Below, in pieces: positions 5,495 to 7,425 of a stretch of 7,425 nucleotides of DNA. This stretch comes from Bacteroidales bacterium (GTDB lineage Bacteria; Bacteroidota; Bacteroidia; Bacteroidales; F082). The position numbers and the translations under genes are program-made. The stretch lies in assembly GCA_024762735.1 (NCBI GenBank), contig JANTGU010000107.1, forward strand, positions 1 through 7,425, given 5' to 3'. The stretch's first letter is position 1. Each line of letters begins with the position of its first letter. The notes under the pieces were generated by a model that was not told the DNA's origin, did not search any database, and saw only the letters and a list, made by a program, of their open reading frames with translations.

Positions 5495-6955
5495 ATGAGT
5501 AAAGAAATAACAAACCTTGAGCCCAAGGTACTTTGGAAACACTTTTATAGCCTGACACAAATTCCACGTCCTTCTAAAAAAGAAGCTCAGGTAATTGAGT
5601 TTATGAAAAAATTTGGCGAAGACCTTGGTCTGGAAACTATTGTTGACAAAGTAGGAAACGTGATAATTAAAAAACCTGCTACCGAAGGGATGGAAGACCG
5701 TAAAGGGATTATCCTGCAAGGTCACCTTGACATGGTCCCGCAGAAAAATGCTGATACGCCTCACGATTTTGAAAAAGATCCCATCGATGCTTACGTTGAC
5801 GGCGAATGGGTAACGGCCAAAGGCACCACGCTTGGTGCAGACAACGGGATGGGCGTAGCTGCTTCGATGGCGGTTCTTGAATCTACCGACATAGCCCATG
5901 GCCCTATTGAAGCGCTGTTTACCATCGACGAGGAAACCGGAATGACCGGTGCCGAAAATCTTAAGCCGGGCCTTTTGGACGGTGATATTCTGATGAATCT
6001 GGACTCGGAAGACGAAGGTGAGCTGTACATTGGTTGCGCGGGGGGTGTCGACACTACGGCAGAAATGGATTATACCGAAGAAGATGTCCCGGAAGGTATG
6101 GCTGCTTTTGATGTTACGGTTAAAGGTTTGAAAGGGGGACATTCGGGTCTTGATATCAACCTGGGCAGAGGTAATGCCAATAAAATTATGAATGCTTTGC
6201 TGGTTACAGCTGCCGAAAAATTTGGACTGAGACTGGCTGAGCTGGAGGGTGGAAGCCTTCGTAATGCCATCCCTCGCGAGTCATTTGCCACGGTGGTGGT
6301 CCCTGCTGATAAAGTTGATGATTTCAAGAAATTTGTAGAGGAGTTTGCCGTGATTGCCAAAGAGGAGTTCGAAGAAGCCGACCCGGGTTTGGAAGTTGTG
6401 GCCGAAGAGGCAGATTTGCCTGCCAAGGTGATGGATTACGAATCACAGGCACGTTTGTATAAGGCGGTGGCAGAAGCACCAAACGGTGTGATCGCCATGA
6501 GCGAATCGGTGGAAGGTATTGTTGAAACTTCAACCAACCTTGCTATTGTTAAGGTAAAAGATGGCAAAGTTAATGTGGCATCGTTGCAACGTAGCCTGGT
6601 GGATAGCGACAGGGATAAAATTGGTGAGCAGATGAAAAAAGTCTTTTTGGATAACGGCTTTAAAGCCACCAACGAAGGGGCATACCCGGGCTGGAAACCA
6701 AATCCTGATTCAACCATCCTTAAGGAGATGAAAGAGATTTACAACAATAAGTATGGAAAAGTACCCGAGGTTAAAGTTATTCATGCCGGTTTGGAATGCG
6801 GACTGCTGGGCTCGACTTACACCAACTGGGATATGATTTCGTTTGGTCCTACCATTCGCTTTCCTCACTCTCCCGATGAAAAGGTAAATATTGCCACAGT
6901 GCAGAAATTCTGGGACTTCCTGGTGGAAACCTTAAAACATGCTCCTAAGAAATAG
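5495..6955 (+). CDS. pepD: Aminoacyl-histidine dipeptidase, peptidase family M20C
   Basis: The 486-residue protein matches the length of the PepD/carnosinase family (about 485). It is a cytosolic di-zinc enzyme that splits Xaa-His and other dipeptides, such as carnosine. All expected active-site residues are present: His77 and Asp79 in GHLDMV, bridging Asp116 in GADNG, Glu146 (general base) and Glu147 in DEETGMTGA, Asp170 in NLDSEDEG, and His458 in RFPHSPDE. GGHSG (His216) is the lid-domain histidine that reaches the neighbouring active site in M20 dimers. HAGLECG (430-436) is a further M20C hallmark. The lid domain spans roughly 187-400. No signal peptide is present. The ATG preceded by AATTAAAGAA is the natural start and gives the full N-terminus. 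An MFS carrier lies just upstream, and a long hairpin follows. Confidence 0.96.
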   Translation: MSKEITNLEPKVLWKHFYSLTQIPRPSKKEAQVIEFMKKFGEDLGLETIVDKVGNVIIKKPATEGMEDRKGIILQGHLDMVPQKNADTPHDFEKDPIDAYVDGEWVTAKGTTLGADNGMGVAASMAVLESTDIAHGPIEALFTIDEETGMTGAENLKPGLLDGDILMNLDSEDEGELYIGCAGGVDTTAEMDYTEEDVPEGMAAFDVTVKGLKGGHSGLDINLGRGNANKIMNALLVTAAEKFGLRLAELEGGSLRNAIPRESFATVVVPADKVDDFKKFVEEFAVIAKEEFEEADPGLEVVAEEADLPAKVMDYESQARLYKAVAEAPNGVIAMSESVEGIVETSTNLAIVKVKDGKVNVASLQRSLVDSDRDKIGEQMKKVFLDNGFKATNEGAYPGWKPNPDSTILKEMKEIYNNKYGKVPEVKVIHAGLECGLLGSTYTNWDMISFGPTIRFPHSPDEKVNIATVQKFWDFLVETLKHAPKK

Positions 6956-6963
6956 GCGTTGAT

Positions 6964-7011
6964 AAACTTTTTCAAAGTTTTTTGTCAGAACAAAAAACTT
7001 TGGAAAAGTTT
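6964..7011. terminator. Very long hairpin after pepD, probable (bidirectional) terminator
   Basis: Arms 6964-6985 and 6990-7011 form a 22-bp stem in which every position pairs; one pair (T6972 with G7003) is a G-U wobble. The loop is CAGA. The hairpin starts 9 nt after the pepD stop and ends about 20 nt before the rpmH -33 element. The stem is A/T-rich with internal T6 and A6 runs, and no strong T tract follows on the plus strand, so termination is likely but not certain. Confidence 0.6.
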
Positions 7012-7031
7012 GATTATTTCTACCAGGCCAT

Positions 7032-7061
7032 TTGTTTATATCAAAAAAACATCTATTTTTG
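7032..7061 (+). promoter_or_regulatory. rpmH promoter, perfect Bacteroidota consensus
   Basis: TTG (7032-7034), 19 nt, then TATTTTTG (7054-7061) is an exact match to TTG-N19-TAnnTTTG, the primary-sigma promoter of Bacteroidota. Transcription would start near 7067-7069, giving a leader of about 16 nt before the rpmH ATG. Confidence 0.8.
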
Positions 7062-7083
7062 CACTCCCAAAATTTGAAAAACA

Positions 7084-7233
7084 ATGAAACGTACATTTCA
7101 ACCTTCAGTAAGAAAAAGAAAGAATAAACACGGATTTCGTGAAAGAATGGCATCTGTTAACGGTCGCAAGGTAGTGAAGGCTCGCAGAGCTAAAGGCAGA
7201 AAAAAACTAACTGTTTCTGACGAACGTAAGTAG
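7084..7233 (+). CDS. rpmH: 50S ribosomal protein L34
   Basis: A 49-residue, very basic protein beginning MKRTFQPSVRKRKNKHGFRE, followed by RMASVNGRKVV and ARRAKGRKKLTVSDE, all diagnostic of bL34. L34 binds 23S rRNA in the large ribosomal subunit. It has a perfect promoter upstream and a strong terminator 50 nt downstream, so it looks monocistronic; the rnpA gene that follows rpmH in many bacteria is not present. Length and ending are normal for Bacteroidota L34. Confidence 0.97.
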   Translation: MKRTFQPSVRKRKNKHGFRERMASVNGRKVVKARRAKGRKKLTVSDERK

Positions 7234-7283
7234 CAAGGGCTAACATTCGGCTCTTTTTAAAAGACTGATTTAAAGATTTATTT

Positions 7284-7315
7284 AAGGAGGTGTGCATTCC
7301 GCACCTCCTTTTTTT
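7284..7315 (+). terminator. Rho-independent terminator after rpmH
   Basis: Arms AAGGAGGTGTG (7284-7294) and CGCACCTCCTT (7300-7310) pair along 11 positions with one G-U wobble around the loop CATTC. A run of seven T follows (7309-7315). This is a textbook strong terminator. The AAGGAGGTG in the left arm resembles a Shine-Dalgarno site but has no start codon after it. Confidence 0.93.
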
Positions 7316-7377
7316 GTTTCCCCCTGTCAGCTACAAGACAAAAATCAATAAATTAGCGAACTTTTATTTTAGTATTG

Positions 7378-7425
7378 ATGGAACTACTGTTAAAAATAGT
7401 ATTTTTTCTTTTTTTGCTGAGTTTT
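7378..7425 (+). CDS. Start of a probable exported or membrane protein, cut by window edge
   Basis: An ATG 62 nt after the rpmH terminator opens a frame that runs to the end of the window: MELLLKIVFFLFLLSF. The strongly hydrophobic run after one acidic and one basic residue looks like a signal peptide core or a first membrane helix. Only 16 codons are visible, no clear promoter or ribosome binding site was found, and the product cannot be named. It could still be a chance frame. Confidence 0.45.
   Translation, partial: MELLLKIVFFLFLLSF

Noticed and set aside
5480..6142. Minus-strand 220-codon frame inside pepD
   Set aside because: It is opposite the conserved metal-binding half of PepD and is a shadow of its codon use.
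7284..7292. AAGGAGGTG as a strong Shine-Dalgarno site
   Set aside because: It is the left arm of the rpmH terminator and is not followed by a start codon at a usable distance.

Overview
The window comes from a member of the Bacteroidota. The clues are a type III glutamine synthetase, start codons with no Shine-Dalgarno sequence, and promoters of the Bacteroidota form TTG-N19-TAnnTTTG (a perfect match lies before rpmH). The moderate GC content and long-branched housekeeping proteins would suit a marine Bacteroidales/Marinilabiliales-like organism, but that finer placement is a guess. All recognised genes lie on the + strand.

Layout: (1) bases 1-1863, the 3' six-sevenths of glnN (glutamine synthetase III), cut by the window edge. 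(2) bases 1862-2933, an accessory island: a small HUH/Y1 transposase of the REP-associated (RAYT) type, between two near-identical, directly repeated cassettes of hairpin repeats. (3) bases 2948-3586, rsmG, the 16S rRNA m7G methyltransferase. (4) bases 3684-5372, a 12-helix MFS transporter with a ~118-residue insert between helices 11 and 12, closed by an intrinsic terminator. (5) bases 5495-6955, pepD, a family M20C aminoacyl-histidine dipeptidase, followed by a very long hairpin. (6) bases 7084-7233, rpmH (ribosomal protein L34) with its own promoter and terminator. (7) bases 7378-7425, the likely first 16 codons of an exported or membrane protein.

The most interesting region is the RAYT island. 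Each flanking cassette has one minus-strand repeat unit followed by a plus-strand tandem array with an exact 66-bp period (four hairpins on the left, three on the right). Each unit contains two hairpins: hairpin A (GCCCT-GAA-AGGGC) and, 12 nt later, hairpin B (8-bp stem, AAC loop). The minus-strand units have the same spacing and loops, but five of the 13 base pairs are replaced by compensatory changes, so structure rather than sequence has been kept. The cassettes abut the stop codons of glnN and of the transposase, and end 12 and 14 nt before the start codons of the transposase and rsmG. The transposase plus one cassette therefore forms an 800-bp composite unit.

The MFS transporter resembles MFSD1-like dipeptide carriers and lies directly before the cytosolic dipeptidase. 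This suggests, without proof, a peptide uptake and hydrolysis pair, although a terminator and a separate promoter lie between them. No CRISPR array, tRNA or rRNA gene was seen.
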